Counted from the stretch's first letter, positions 36,526 to 49,365 are shown. The stretch: 64,000 nt of DNA from Rhinopomastus cyanomelas (GCA_013400115.1 VXBP01005102.1:682001-746000), one strand, 5' to 3'. The notes: generated by a model not told the origin, from the sequence alone. Numbers and translations are program-made.

Positions 36526-39500
36526 GTCAGTATATGTTTTATGTTGAAGTAGCTCTTTGGCTGGGTCATTCTCCATCATCCTGACAACTACTCAGATCTA
36601 GGGATGGGCAAAACAGCTCAGAGATGCAGGAAAATAAGGTCTTTTCCTTCTCACCTATGTGCCATTTGGTCTCTTCTACTCATCTTCCTCATAATTCCCC
36701 TCCCCCTTTTCAAAACACCGATTAACTAAACAGCAAAAACTTTTAGCCAGTCTTTGAGCCATGACACTGTGTCCTCCCCCAGGTCTGGACAGTCTTCAAT
36801 GACTTTCAATTTGTCTGCAGACCTACTCCTAATACGTACTGCTGACCTAAGCTATCTTTGCCCAGAAGTTCAGATTTGGATCCATAAGCAGACCAAAAAT
36901 TTCACAGAGTCAGTGGAAGGGACAAGTAAGAAAATGAAAATTAAACTGCTTCCAGGAAGTTCTTTTTCACTGGAATTGTGCAAACCATTAATGATGAACC
37001 CCCTTGTTTTCCCAATCCTTTGTCACACTCCCCCAACTGTGCCAGCCACACAGTGCAGTGTTTGTGGCAGAGCGCACGCGAGGAGGTGTGCAGTCGGGCA
37101 TCACCGTCTGCTTCATTCCAATGGAAGAAGGTACGAAGGCAGAACAGAGTCTGAGTAGTTTTCTTGACCCTGTGCTGCCCACACATGCCTCAGGTCCTGG
37201 CAGCACAGCCCTGATATCCACAGGAGATGTGGGGCTCGGTTGTTACCGTGAGATTCTGAAAAAGCACAGAGGCTAGGTGCTTCCAGAAAGCAGTGACAGC
37301 TTGGAAAGATAAGTCAGCCAGTCCCTGTAGTCACTTAAAACAAAGCAAGCTCTTGGCCTAGAGCTCTTTAGTAGCTTTGTTTTACTGCTGTGTGATGAGG
37401 ATACTCTCAATTCATGGGATGCTCTGAGACCTAAATAGTTAACGTCTGTGCAGAGCTTTGGGGAAGAGTGTTATTAGGAACCCACGTTGTTCTGCAGAAG
37501 AGCACCTGCCCAAGTAATGTACCTGCAGGTACTCCCATGAAAAGAACAATAAATGCAGGGTGTTGCACCAGCTCCATTTAAACACTCTGCGGTTTAAAAA
37601 ATCAAGCTCTGCTCCTGGCAACTTATTCAGGCTGAGGATGTAGTCACAATTGCCTATTCAAATGGCAAATCCACGAATACAATTAAAGGAAAGTACCTAA
37701 CCAAAAAAAAAAAAGGAGGGGGGAGGAGGGGGAAAGCAAGCTACCATTAAAATTAAATCCCAGAGAGTGATTTGTAAATAACGTTCAAGGAGCTGAGAAA
37801 AGGAATAAAGTAGGCCATTGGGAACCTAGTGTGGAAAAATAAATCCAATTAAACACCATTATCGTATGTATTGCAAATGAAACTTGTGCTTGGATATGAA
37901 ATTAAAGTTGCAGAGGCTGTTTGGGATGTAAGGTTCGGAGGAGTTTTCCAATTTTAGGTGTTCTTTCTTTAAGCTGAATTTTCAATGCCAAATATTTTTG
38001 TCTGATGGAAAACCCAGGGCTTTTTTCTTTTTATGATTATTTTTATTATATATCCTTACATTCCACAGGCAGGCAGTGTTAATTTTTTTCATAGCCAGCT
38101 CTGTTTACAGCTGGTTTTGAATTAGGAGCCCATTAGGCTAAATGATAAAACAAAAACTGCAAGTGAGCAAGGCCAGAATTTCCATCCCAGACACCTCTCC
38201 TGATTCAAACGGCCAAGACCATCCCACACAGCTCTAGTCAGTCCTTTAAAACACTTCCTCCTCTGTCTTTGAACTTAGTTTTTGCTTTTATGTTTTTGCT
38301 GCTCCCCAGTCTTCTGAAGATCATCTTGAAGGCCATCCTGGGTACGACATCACTTCTGTGAGGAGTCTCCAGGAAACACGTGGTGTCAAATGCTGGGGAA
38401 CCTCCAGTGACCCCTGGCATGCAAAGAGGATTTTGCAGAGGGGAAAAGTAGAGGTTAAATATTCTGGATTTCATTTGTTTTCTGAAAGTCCCTACGAGCT
38501 TCTCCAATATGGACTTTCAGCACAGATATTGGCACTTATCTCAACATTTACGTTTACTTTGCTGTTCACATTCGAAGAAACCTTAGGCATCAACATGTCT
38601 TGTTAGACCTTTTTCTCCCCATGAATTTATGTTCTGAGATGCAGTCCTCAGCTCTCAGATAACCTCTCCCTAATGACCAGAATCACAGCCTCCTCCCTCT
38701 TTCTTCCTCAATTTATATTTCTTTTAAGTGTCAGAAACACTTCCCTGCCCTGTGAAGTTTTGAGCATTAATTTAAAAGGAAGGTGTTTTGAGATGAAGAG
38801 CACTATAGTCACGCTAAGCATTTGCTATCATTAGCTAGCTGCTGTGAAAACATCTTGCTTTCAGGCAGGCTAGAGACTCAGAAGCAGCCCATTCCACTAA
38901 ACACATGGAATTGGAATTTGATGAGGCAGTTTCCTAAAAGGCTAGTGGAGCCCAGCTGATTCAGCTGTCATCTGAATTGTCCTTGGTAAATTTTCCATGC
39001 CTCCTGATTTTGCAGCTGAGCACTCAAAATGCCTTGAAATGTCTTCTGAGATGATGCCACATCATCACATCTTCCTGTCCGCATTGTAACGTCCCATCTT
39101 GTGTGATGGCAGGACACAAGACCTGTCTGTTGTAATGAAGGCTTCACTGCATTGTTAGGTAGCTTTCCAGAGGGTTTTTCTTCTGGAAAAGGAGAAGTTG
39201 CTCATACCCAACTGCACTTGCCAGTGACAGGGCAAGTGGGATCACTGTTGAACCCCAAAGGAGTCTGTCATAGTTACGGCTTTGGCTTCATCTCTGTCCT
39301 CCATTGTCCCTTGTCCTCAACCCTTTGAACATAGGCTCTCTCCCCTGTGATAAGAACTTAGTGCCCACGTCAGAACGGCTTACCCCGACTTCAGCCTTCA
39401 GACCCTGCAAGTCTTCCTCACGGGAATTTTGTGGTGATTGCTTACCACACGCTAACCAGAAGCGTGCTCAGCGTGGTTAGCTGGAATGCCCCGAGAGCTC

Positions 39501-42500
39501 TCGCAAGGGGGAAGCCCTGTTTCCCAGAAAGCAGCACATTAAGAACTCCCCACGAGGCATCAAGCGTGCTAGTCTTTGGGGCCAGATTAGACAAAGTTAC
39601 AGCCATCAATAGGGTGGCAAGACATTTGTGACAATAGTGTGTTAGTAATTAGGGAGGGGGAGGGAAAGGAGAACACGCAGTTCTGTCTTTCTGCCAAAAC
39701 TCACACTGATTGGAGAATGACCCTATATGACTACTGTAGATTGTAGTTAGTCTCCATTTAACTGTAGCCTGTGTAGCCTGTACTGTCACTAATGCCTTCA
39801 TCAGGTGGGTGGGAGCTGGGGAAGGGGGAAAAGAGATGTTCATTTGTGTCTGATGACCAGAGTGGGAAACAGAGAGCATCTTTCTTTCTAATACCCTCTC
39901 AGTCCTCTTCTCTCTCTGTGGTGAGCTTTGGAGAAGAGAGCTCATCTCTTGAATTGGCCACCTAGCCCTTCTCCATTTTTTTTTGTCTTCTCAAGTTCAT
40001 GGCTCTGTCAGTTTGCTGAGCAGACAGCTTTCATATCAGCAGGATCTGCATTGGCAAAAGGATGAACTTCTGAATATTTCAAAGCAAACGAGAGAAGCAT
40101 GGGGGAATACATCAGGGAGTACATACTGTAAAGGGTTAACACGTGGAGGTTTGACGACTAGGCTGTGATGTGGGAACAGACAACAGAAACCAGCCTCCCC
40201 AGTATGATGCTGACAGCTACAGAACCCATTCATCTCTGGAGTCCTCTTCACTGGGGTCAGAAGTGCTTTCTCAGATGGTGTCAGAGAAAGGACCAGAGAA
40301 AACCCGAGCTTTCACAGCCCTTGAAACAGAATAGTTGGCAGAGCTGGGGAAACTGTAGCACAAACAGCCAGAACATTCCATCTCACCCTATCATCACCTT
40401 GATGTAGAAAATACCAGCAGAAAAGAACAATGGCTGCAGGGACCAAGCTCAGGAGGGCATGTTTGGGGCCGAGCACAAGGCTGATGTTTCCATACATTCT
40501 TAGGCACTCAGGCACTGTAGGTGAGCTGCACTCAGCACTGCGCTGGGGCGTGCCAGCCGGTTTGGGACATGCCTCTCTTCCTGAAAGCCGGCTGAGCCCT
40601 GAGCACCAGCGCATGATAACACCCACTTGTGAAGCACAGTTCACAGCTCTCCTTGCTTCCTGTTGATTTTCCAAAAACCAGTTCTGTTTGGTGAGTGCAG
40701 AAGGGGGTAGCTCTGGATGGCAGACGCTCAAGCAGCCCAAGCTTCTCTTGCTGCTCGGGGTCGGCGTTCGTCCCTGCAAGGTCTGCAGACATTGGAGGCT
40801 GAGACCACACTGGGTGCCAAGAGGCCAAGGGAACAGGAAGGACAAGACAGCGTCAAGGCAGAAGGCCAACATCGTATTAGTTGTTTCTTATTTTGACCAT
40901 GTGTCTTAAAGTGGGTAAAATCAAAGTCAGAGGGAATGACTGTCTTTTCCCAGAGGGGTTGTAGGGGTGCAGCCAGAAGCAGTACTGTAGTGCCAGCAGT
41001 TAGTTGTTACTACAGCTACTAACACTGGATTTTTCTGACCAGAAGCAGTTTCTGTTTGCTTTTCCTTAAAAAACAATTTAAACCCCGGTCTGCTTCTCCC
41101 CCCTCAGCTTTCATGAAGAAAAAAGAGATACACAAGGGGGAAGAGAGAGAAATAGCTTTATTGCTTGATCTGTTTCTGTACTTTTTGTTCATTAATTTTA
41201 ATTTAGATTGATTTATTCCAAAATGAGCCCTGGCTTGCATATATTTGCATAACCCTTTCCAGTAGCAATGCTGTGGAGAATCCAGCGAGTGAGAAAGAGC
41301 AGCAGCAGAGGGTAGGAAATGAGACTGGAAGTCCCAGAAAGATATTCCTCTGAGCTAAGCCTTTTTGCATTGGGATAGTGGAGGCATTTCAAGGTCTGTT
41401 TAGTCACAGATGTGGCTTTGCATGTGTCCAGACCTGCCCAAGAGTGGCCGGGGCACAACAGTCAGGTGGAAGGGAGGAGGCTGGGTGAAACTAGTGGGAG
41501 AGAAAACACACAACTGCACTGCAGAGATTAGAAACAACCCATGGACAAGCAAATGCTGTGGAAAATCAGTTGTCCAGTAGGGACACTGATAGTGTCAGCA
41601 CTGGAGCATGGAGAGATTACCCTGCAGAGCAGAGGTAACCCTCCTGAGACAGATATCCTCAGCCCAGAGCATACTCATAGCCTGATACCATCTCTGTGTC
41701 GGGTGAGTTTCTGAAGCCATCAACTGAACCTTCCTCCTTAGAGACAATGAAGGCAACTTAAACCCACTGCACAGCAGGTCCACCCACTCTCCCTCTGGTT
41801 TTCCTTACTTCCCGTGTAGAGCTGCCAGCCAGGCTGGCCGAGACGTAAGTGTGAAGGGCAGCAGTGAGAAGGATGAAGAACAGCCAGTGTTGTCGTGATT
41901 TAATTCTTACACACATACAAAAATTCTTCCCACCTGAGACGAAATGGCCAAAGAGCAGTTCCCACCTTCAGTCTCCTTCTTCGCCTTCCGTTTCCAGTGT
42001 AAACTCTCAAAAATTTGCCTAACAACCTCCCCTCTGGTTATTGTCCCAAGTGAACAGTCTCTCCATTCACTAACCCATGACGGTAAGTCAGTTTGGGAAG
42101 CGGGAGGTTTATCTTCCCAGCTCAGGCACTGCACCAGGCCTGCTGGTGAACCAGTTGCCATTCAGTGTCTGCTCTGCTGTTGATAAAGCACATTACACAT
42201 GGCTGGGCTTGCATGATTAATACAGCTGTCTGAGCACTCTCGCTAAAAACAAAAACAACCGGGAGAAGGGAGGTGCGGGATTTGGGAGGGAGGAGTGCAC
42301 AGGGATTAAAAAAAAAAAAGCCAACCCAAAAAACAACCATTCCAAAGAAATCAGGCTTGCAGGGAAAAACAGAGTGCTTCTGGCAAACCTTCCGTGCCAT
42401 GGGCGAGCGGGTCTGTCAGCAGCGCTCCTGTGCAAAAGGGAGAGGTGCGGTGCAAGACGAGCAAAGGAAGAGTGCGCTTGGCCTTTCTCTGCCATCCCCT

Positions 42501-45500
42501 GCATGGCCCTCTGCAGCCTGGGAAATGGGTGCATGGGCAGGAGCAAGGAGAAGGATGTGCTATAACCAGCATAGCTTCCGTGAGGTCTGGCCAGGCAGCC
42601 TCGACCGTAGGTCGCTCGCTGAGGTAGGTACCGGGTCACCTGTGCACACCCCCCCTGTGCTTGGGGGCATAGCCAACAGTCACCGAGCAATTTCCAGGCA
42701 CCCTGAAACAAGGTGGCTGCAGACACGTTTTCCAGTGCCCAAACTCATCCAGCTGTGGTAAATTTTCCTTTTTAATTCCTGGGAATGGGTTGTGGGAAGC
42801 AACTACAGCTTTCTGCTAGAGCTTTCCCCAATGCCACTAAAGCCATGCTTGCACTTGTTGGGGCATTAAGGTGACCGGGCGTCTACCTCTGAAATGGCAC
42901 GTGGGTGCTCACATCCATACTCGGGTGAGAAGTACAGGGACACACTTAGATCCCATGCTGGAGAGACATTCACCAGTCTGGGCTCAGCTTGGCTCATGTG
43001 AAATCTCTAATTCAGCGAAATGCTGAGAGAAACACGAGGTTTGTGTAAAGTGTTCCCATTGTGTGGGTGCCATACTTCTCGTCCTTTATAAACAGCTCTT
43101 GATGAAAACTACCTGAAAAACTCCTCCTAACTCCTGGGCAAGGAGCAATCAGGGAACAAAGGGTGGTTTCCACTGAGCTACAAGGGAGTCCCCAGAGAGG
43201 AGAGGTGACCCTAAGAAGATCTCAAGGTGGAGAGGAGGGGACCCACTGTGTTACAGGTACTAGAGGAGGAGGATGGGAAGTGCAGAGGCAGCAAGATGGC
43301 TGGATTTCAGTACCAGAGTAACCTCAAGCATGCTGGCCATAGACCATCCCAATTTAGTTCTCCTGCTCCAGTCTCCTTTCCAGTCACCCTTCAGTGTGTG
43401 TGTCTTTCTCCCTTCATTCCTACTGACAGCACTCAATTCTTTCTCATGCCAAATATCCAACAAAGCTTGTGGAAAACCATAGCAGGGATGAAGTGGGTAA
43501 ACAGACAGACATAGAGCTGATGAAAATATGAATTTTTCAAGAGGTTCCAGAGCCTCTGATTAGCAACTCAGCTTCCTAGGGCTGTGTGAGCTCTGGGTGA
43601 GGTGGTGGGGGCTATGCTGTTTGTTCTGTCGAGACACCAGACTGTGTACTGGCGTCACCTTTAATCTGCCGTGCCTCCACATGTTTGAGAGGTGAACAGG
43701 GGAGAGATTGGTGTATCCCAGGAAATTAAGAAGCAGAAAATACTCTGATCTTCCCCATGATGTGCCCTGAAAAATCTGCAGCTTGGACTTTTTTTTGGAT
43801 GTTTTGCTTGTAGGATGTGAATCTTCAATGGATGGTTTGAAAGCAAAGCTGTTTTAATTAACTGGGTTTATATTATTTGTTTGCCAACTAAGTGTTCTTT
43901 TAAAACGGTCTCCTCCAGCTGCTAGGGGATTAGGAAAGGTGGGAGAACTGTTTTTCAGCTGTGAAAAAAACCTTGAACGTACCTGGTGATAAAACAATCC
44001 ATGTAACCTTGTGATGTAGGTGGTCTGCTGGGCACCACCAGAGTCAGTGGTCAGGAAAACGGTTCAGTTCTAGATTAGGAGTAGTGCAAACCATCTCCAG
44101 GATAAATGGTGTTAAAGCAGACAGCTCTTGAACACCACAACCTTCTCAGAAAGACACTGAGAAATACAGTTCAGAGATATTCTTCAGACCTCGGGGAAGG
44201 ATGGGTGATCTTGATTACAGAATGAATCTTCACTGAGACACGAGGTATGATAGATGAGTACTTACTGCACCATGAATGAGCTCCAAAACATGGGGAAGAA
44301 CTGTTCATTGCTAAAAAAGCGTGAGCAAATTCTGAAATACATTAAACTCTGTGCTAAGATTGATAGACACCAGAGACGTTTCCTTAATCTCGTTGGAGAG
44401 TTGCTGGAGGGCATCCTCCCTAGTTTACACAGTGATACTTTCACCTCTAGAGAAGTCTGTTGCCACTGCAGTCACAGTCCTAAGTTTTAATTACAGGAGC
44501 AGAGCTAGTAGTGAGAACGCAGTACAAGCAAGAAATGAACAGAACAGTCTCAACATTAAGAACAAAGAATGCAGAAATCATGTCTTTTTCTCAAAGGGGA
44601 GAGGAGGACATAGGAAAGCAGTAGGAAAAAAGCCCCAAATGAACCCCAGTAAGTAGCAGCTGCTAATCCCTAAAGCCTTGAAGTAGAGTGCAAAGCCCTT
44701 GAAGAAAGAAATTAATAACTTTTAAAGTATGACCTTGAAGATGGAATTAACAGTATTCCTCCTTTTTAAGCCTTCATGATAATAAAGATTTCATCTTCTG
44801 AAGTCCTGGCAAGAGAGTCAACAGACTAGAAAAATTACTTCTTGTGGAGGGGCTGGCAGGTGTTAAAACCTAAGACCCCTCCTGCCCCCAGGGTGTGCAA
44901 AGAGAGACAGAGACCAGTATGGAGCACATCTCCTTCCCCTTACACCTTCTCCTTTAGAGTTTGTTTGGTTGGTCTTTTTTTCATTCCTCATTTACTTTTG
45001 ATCCTTCCTTTTGCTTAAGAGGCAGAACTCCAGTCTTCACTATTAAATAGAATCAGTTTGTCAATAGTGTGGAGCCCAGAGCCACTCACAGGGTGGCATG
45101 TGTTTGGAAAACAAGCAGGCCAGCTCTACTTCCTTTGCCATTACTCCTTCCTTCATTATTTCTTGTCCTTGCAGACAAGTCCTCCTAGTCTGCCCTGTGC
45201 TTCCTCCTGACCTCCTTTCCATTTAAAAACTCATGGGGGCTGATAGTCCTCTTTCACTAGGTTTTACCTTGCATCCTTTGACAGGTTCTCAAGGGCAGAT
45301 TCTCAAAGCAAATGAGCAGCCTGTAGCTCTCTGATGCCCTTTGAAACTTCTCTGTGGGCTCTCATCCATCAGCACTGCAGATATGTCAAGCCCTGGAGTC
45401 TTGCTAATGTAAATAAGAGAAAAACAAGCACCCATTCTCTGTCTCTTCTCCTATTTCCATTTTGGTTTACACAGATGATGGGACCGTGGATCAAGCAGAA

Positions 45501-45649
45501 TAATCCAGGCTGGAGAATGTGGGTGTGAAAGATATGGGTGGGTGATTGTTTTTCCTCTGAGTATGGGCCAGAAATACACCTGCTTTATGCTTGCATCTCA
45601 AACGACCCCTTCTAAAGGGTAACATTGGGAATCTTGAAAGGTGTAAGTT
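36526..45649 (+). other. LSAMP: LSAMP intron 6, middle part; no gene seen
   Basis: About 9 kb free of recognisable CR1 or exons. A poly-A plus G-rich homopurine run is at 37703-37736, and AT-rich, possibly conserved DNA runs from about 37640 to 38110. The open frames near 40.3-40.9 kb and 42.2-42.8 kb occur on both strands at once and show no domain, so they are taken as chance. A second mini-exon as recalled for mammals was looked for and not found. Confidence 0.7.
37703..37736 (+). repeat. Homopurine A12/G-run tract
   Basis: Twelve A followed by G runs broken by single A (2, 6, 2 and 5 G), giving an uninterrupted purine strand of over 30 bases. Such DNA can form triplex or quadruplex structures; whether it does here is inference. 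Confidence 0.8.
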
Positions 45650-45906
45650 CTAGAGGAAGTGGCCTTCAGTTGCACTGAGGAAAGCTTCGATTGGATATTA
45701 GAAGTAATTTATTTACTGGAAGGGTTATCAGGCTTTGGAATGGGTTGCCCAGGGTAGTGGTGGAGTCTCTTTCCCTGGAGGCATTTAAGAGTACTGTAGA
45801 CATCATGCTTAGGGAGTATGGCTTACTTAGGCACTTGCCAGTGTTGGGATGATGGTGGGGCTCGATTCTGAAGGGCTTTTCCAATCTGTGCAATTCTATG
45901 ATTTCT
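45650..45906 (+). mobile_element. CR1 LINE 3' portion
   Basis: CR1 blocks in order: 'gaaagcttcgattggatatt', 'tggaatgggttgcccaggg', 'gtggtggagtctctttcc', 'aagggcttttccaatctgtg' and the terminal 'caattctatgatttct'. It is 5'-truncated and carries no coding part. Confidence 0.9.
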
Positions 45907-46189
45907 CCTGTCAGCAACCACAGTGTTTGCAGCATTTGGACGCCTGTCTGTGCAACCAAGAGCACTTGAGTTACAAGTCTGACCTCAGTTGTTCAGCAAG
46001 GGTTCCAGGTCACAGCACGGCCTCTGTCCCCCCCTCTTACAGGTGTTGTGAAAGAGAGCAGTAGAGAACGAGAGGAAGGAAGGGGGAATATCAGCGTGGA
46101 GGAAGTAAAACAAGCTAGAAACTTTTCTATCACCCCCTGCAACCTCTGTTCCTTCCTGCTCGCTTTAGTGGGTAGATGACTTATCCTCA

Positions 46190-46490
46190 CCATCACCAGC
46201 CAAGGCCTCATGCAGCCTGGTCCTGAAAGGCTCCAGGAAGAGGGCATCCACAGCCTCTCCAGAATCTCGTCACCCTCGCACTGAAGAACTTATTCCTAAA
46301 ATCTAGTCTGAACCTCCTCTCCTTCAGTTTCAAAAACATTTCCTCTAGTCCTGTGCCCTTGGGAAAAGACCCTCTTCAGCCTTCCTGTAGGTTCCCTTCA
46401 GGTACTAAAAGGCAGCTGTAAGGTCCCCCCAGAGGCTTCTTTTCTCAGGGCTGAACAACTCCAGCTCCCTTAGCCTGTCCTCAGAGCAAA
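46190..46490 (-). mobile_element. CR1 LINE 3' portion (minus strand)
   Basis: Reverse-oriented CR1 with 'atccacagcctctccagaat', 'tgaagaacttattcctaaaa' and, at its 5' side, 'tgaacaactccagctccctt' and 'gcctgtcctcagagcaaag'. The latter encode S-E-D-R-L-R-E-L-E-L-F-S on the minus strand. The 3' terminus is missing. It faces a + strand copy across a GC-rich block. Confidence 0.88.
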
Positions 46491-46554
46491 GCAGTTTCTG
46501 GACATTGGATACTTCAGCAGTGTTTTGATGATGGAGATGTCCAACCAGCCGCTC

Positions 46555-46830
46555 AGATCCACCCCCCCGCCGGCAGTTTTCCAAAGGATGCTGCTGCGGG
46601 GTCGCCGTGGGGTGCGGCAGCCCGGTGTGCGTGTGTCCCGTGCACCTGGCCGTGTGGGGCTGCCTCGGGGCGCAAACCACGGGCACCTTCGGCGAGAGGC
46701 GGGACGGGGCCGGTGGCGGGGCAGCCCCTCCGTCGTTTCCGTTTCCCTCGGTCTCCGCTGCCACCTGGCGGGCAGGAGGCGGCAGCAGCGGCCTCTCTTA
46801 CCTGGGCGGTGGCACTTGAGCGTCACCTGG
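46555..46830. other. Isolated GC- and CpG-rich block
   Basis: About 275 bases of strongly GC-rich, CpG-containing DNA in an otherwise AT-rich intron. It is bounded by two CR1 copies pointing away from each other (5' ends facing). No splice-flanked exon or promoter can be assigned. Overlapping open frames in several phases are a by-product of the composition. Candidate explanations are a small CpG island, GC-rich CR1 5' UTR material or an inserted foreign segment; I cannot decide. Confidence 0.7.
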
Positions 46831-46917
46831 TGCCCCAGCAGCTGATGCCTCATCACCTGATGCCCCATCCTCTGGATACCATCATCGAAATCATCGGGTG
46901 CCTGAGCAGCTCTGCAG

Positions 46918-46943
46918 GAATTTCTCCGCTGCAGGAGAAATTC
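46918..46943. repeat. Perfect inverted repeat, 10-base arms, 6-base loop
   Basis: Arms 'gaatttctcc' and 'ggagaaattc' flank the loop 'gctgca'. The hairpin sits right where the following CR1 copy begins. Confidence 0.9.
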
Positions 46944-46944
46944 T

Positions 46945-47303
46945 CTTCTCTGAGAAAAGGAGGTTGAGGGGAGAACTCATTGCTCTTTACAACCACCTGT
47001 CAGGTTGTAGTAGAGATGTGGGGGTCAGTCTCTTCTCCCAAGTCACTTGTGACAGATCAAGAAGATACAACCTCAGGTTGCACAAGAAGAGGTTTAGACT
47101 GGACATCAGGAAAAATTTCTTCACAGAACGAGTATTGGGTATTGGAACAGGCTGTCTGTGGAGGAGGTGGAATCCCTGGAGGGATTCCAAAAACGTGTAG
47201 ATGTGGCACTAGGAAACACGGGTTAGTGGGCATGGTGATGGTTGGACTTGATGATCCTGGAGGTTTCTTCCAATCTTAATGATTCTATGGTTCTGTGATT
47301 CTA
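46945..47303 (+). mobile_element. CR1 LINE 3' portion
   Basis: Plus-strand CR1 from 'ctctgagaaaaggaggttga' through 'tgctctttacaaccacctg', 'ggtttagactggacatcagg', 'aaatttcttcacagaacg' and 'gttggacttgatgatcctgg' to the terminal 'gattctatggttctgtgatt'. It is one of the better preserved copies. The upstream edge at the hairpin is approximate. Confidence 0.93.
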
Positions 47304-49024
47304 TTAGCCTCTTTTTCCTCCTGTTGTTCTTCAGACCTGGGTCAGTACAGGCTCCTTGTCTTTGCATTCCTGGTCCTAAGACCCTCTTCTCGTAAACACC
47401 ATCATCCCCCATCACTTGTCTTTGTCCCACCACCCATGCTCCCCCCCATGCATGGTCTAGGTTTAATGTCTTATTTTCATCTCTCCTTCTCCCATGACCT
47501 GTTCTTGCTGATTATCCGACCTTCATTCCCACATCCTCACCCTGACTGACATCTCCTACTCTTGCCCTCTTCCATGTCCTGAGCAGAGCATTGCTGTTTC
47601 AGTTGAAGACTTCTCCTGACATTGTCTCCTGTGCCATAGACCTTGTTGGAACAAGTGTAGGGCTCACCGTATTGCCTCAGTCCATAGCACTCCCTTCTTC
47701 ATCTCATCACAGTGGCCTTTCTCCATGTCTCTCACCACATATAATCTTCCATGTTTATCACCTCCTTGTGCAGCCCACAACCACATATGGGCAGTATAAG
47801 CTTGGAAGGAGCAATGCCAGCCATGAGGTGGGATATGTGCAGGGCTACCAGGAAGCCATCTGACCTTGGCCACTGCTGTCACGGCTGTTTGTTGAAATGC
47901 CTTGTATTCAGGCTTTGAAGGCAGGGAGAAGAAGGGCCCACAAAGGTCAGACCTCACAAGTCTGCTCTTCTCTCCATGGTTTCTATGGCTTTTCTGATTT
48001 CTGGAGGTTGAGCTTGTGCCACCAAGGTTGACTCTTGAAGCAGCTGAGGCAGGCCAATCTGCTGTCATGCTCAGCACGTGCTCCCAGCTGACTGCCGCTC
48101 ACTCGCAGTGGTGCACAACGTTAGCTATGATGGTACTGGGACCAACGTGGCAGAGCTTGTCTTTCCTTGTGTAATGTTCCTCTTGGAGGCAGGCTGTTTC
48201 TGAGGAAGAGAGCAGCTCCTGGCTTTGCGGTCCTGCTGTGTTTAGTTACGAATGAAGGAACACTCTGCTTTCCCCCTCTCCTTCCATCACCTCACCCAAG
48301 CCCCACCACCCTTCTTGCAGCGTGTTTTCCCACATTCTTCACAGGAGTAGGAGCAGTTCATAAGCCATCACACATACACACAAAAATCCCCCCCCCCAAA
48401 CTGTTGACAAGCCTGCCACTCGTATGAAGCCTGGGCCAGCCTGGCTCGCAGCCCTCCAGTGTAAAGTGCAAGTGTAGCAATGCCAGCTCTGCAGTGCCTG
48501 AAGCCTGTGAGGTGCCAAAGCACTGCCCATTGAAGTGTCCCAGAAAAGTCACTCAGGATGTGTGAAGTCTGTGGGGACTCTCCCCAAGGATGCTGAAGGC
48601 AGATGGTTTTGTGTAGCTGTTTACCTTTTTCTGAAAGACCAAATCTCTGCACTGTTGCAAGGCTTTGAGCTGATAGATCTGAGCAGAAAACTGTTCTGAG
48701 AGACGGCCACTGGCTTCCTTTTTCTTAGGTTTGAAGTCTCTTCAAGTCTTGCCGTCAGACACAGCAGAATTATTTTGCCTGCTGCTCTGCCACTTAAAAA
48801 AATAATATAATCATCCCAAGGTGAACATTCAGCATGGGCTCATTCCAGCTGCCCTGTCAGTGCTCGTAAAGCATGATGCAAACAGGGCATTCCTGCAACG
48901 GGAAAGGTCAGGCAACCTTAGCAGCAGCAGGTGGCACTGGTTCTGCACATGAGGCTAGTGAAGGTCTCACAGCACTGCTGCAGCAGCACTTGGGCCTGTG
49001 TGCTAACTCTTTTGCCCCATGACA
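47304..49024 (+). other. LSAMP: LSAMP intron 6; no gene seen
   Basis: Pyrimidine-rich to mixed intronic DNA, including a C10 run near 48388-48397. I recognise no exon, RNA gene or repeat family. Confidence 0.65.
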
Positions 49025-49097
49025 CGAGGTTGGACTTGATAATCTCAAAGGTCTTTTCCAAGCTAAATAATTCCATGATTCTGAGATTCCATGAAGG
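49025..49097 (+). mobile_element. CR1 LINE, short 3'-end fragment
   Basis: The segment shows 'aggttggacttgataatctc', 'aaggtcttttccaagctaa' and terminal octamers 'ttccatgattctgagattcc'. It is a minimal 5'-truncated CR1. Confidence 0.88.
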
Positions 49098-49365
49098 GTT
49101 TGCCTGCAGGAGGGTGAGGTACCATGTGAAATAACTGCGATCCCATGCTGAAAGACCTTGAATCCCTTTCCATATCCATTTGAAAGTATGGAGATGCTCT
49201 CCCAGAAGTGTCAGGAAAAGAGCCCTGGAGACTATCAGTGTGATGCTGGTGCCTGGGGCTATTACACACAGGTGGGCAGGAGCAGTGAGGTCATGGTGGA
49301 AGGGCCTTTTTGTTAACTATAGTTAAAGACATAGGTAGAATTACCGTGCCAAGGAGAGAGTGATA

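Noticed and set aside
40312..40872. 186-codon minus-strand frame in intron 6
   Set aside because: No domain, overlapping open frames on the other strand, no splice context.
43705..43745. Possible second stalk mini-exon reading E-I-G-V-S-Q-E-I-K-K-Q-K
   Set aside because: It vaguely resembles a recalled mammalian insert, but there is no pyrimidine-rich acceptor, no GT donor in the right place and the length does not keep phase.
46405..46967. Several overlapping arginine/proline-rich frames in the GC-rich block
   Set aside because: Open in several phases on both strands because of GC-rich composition and fused to CR1 sequence; not evidence for a gene.
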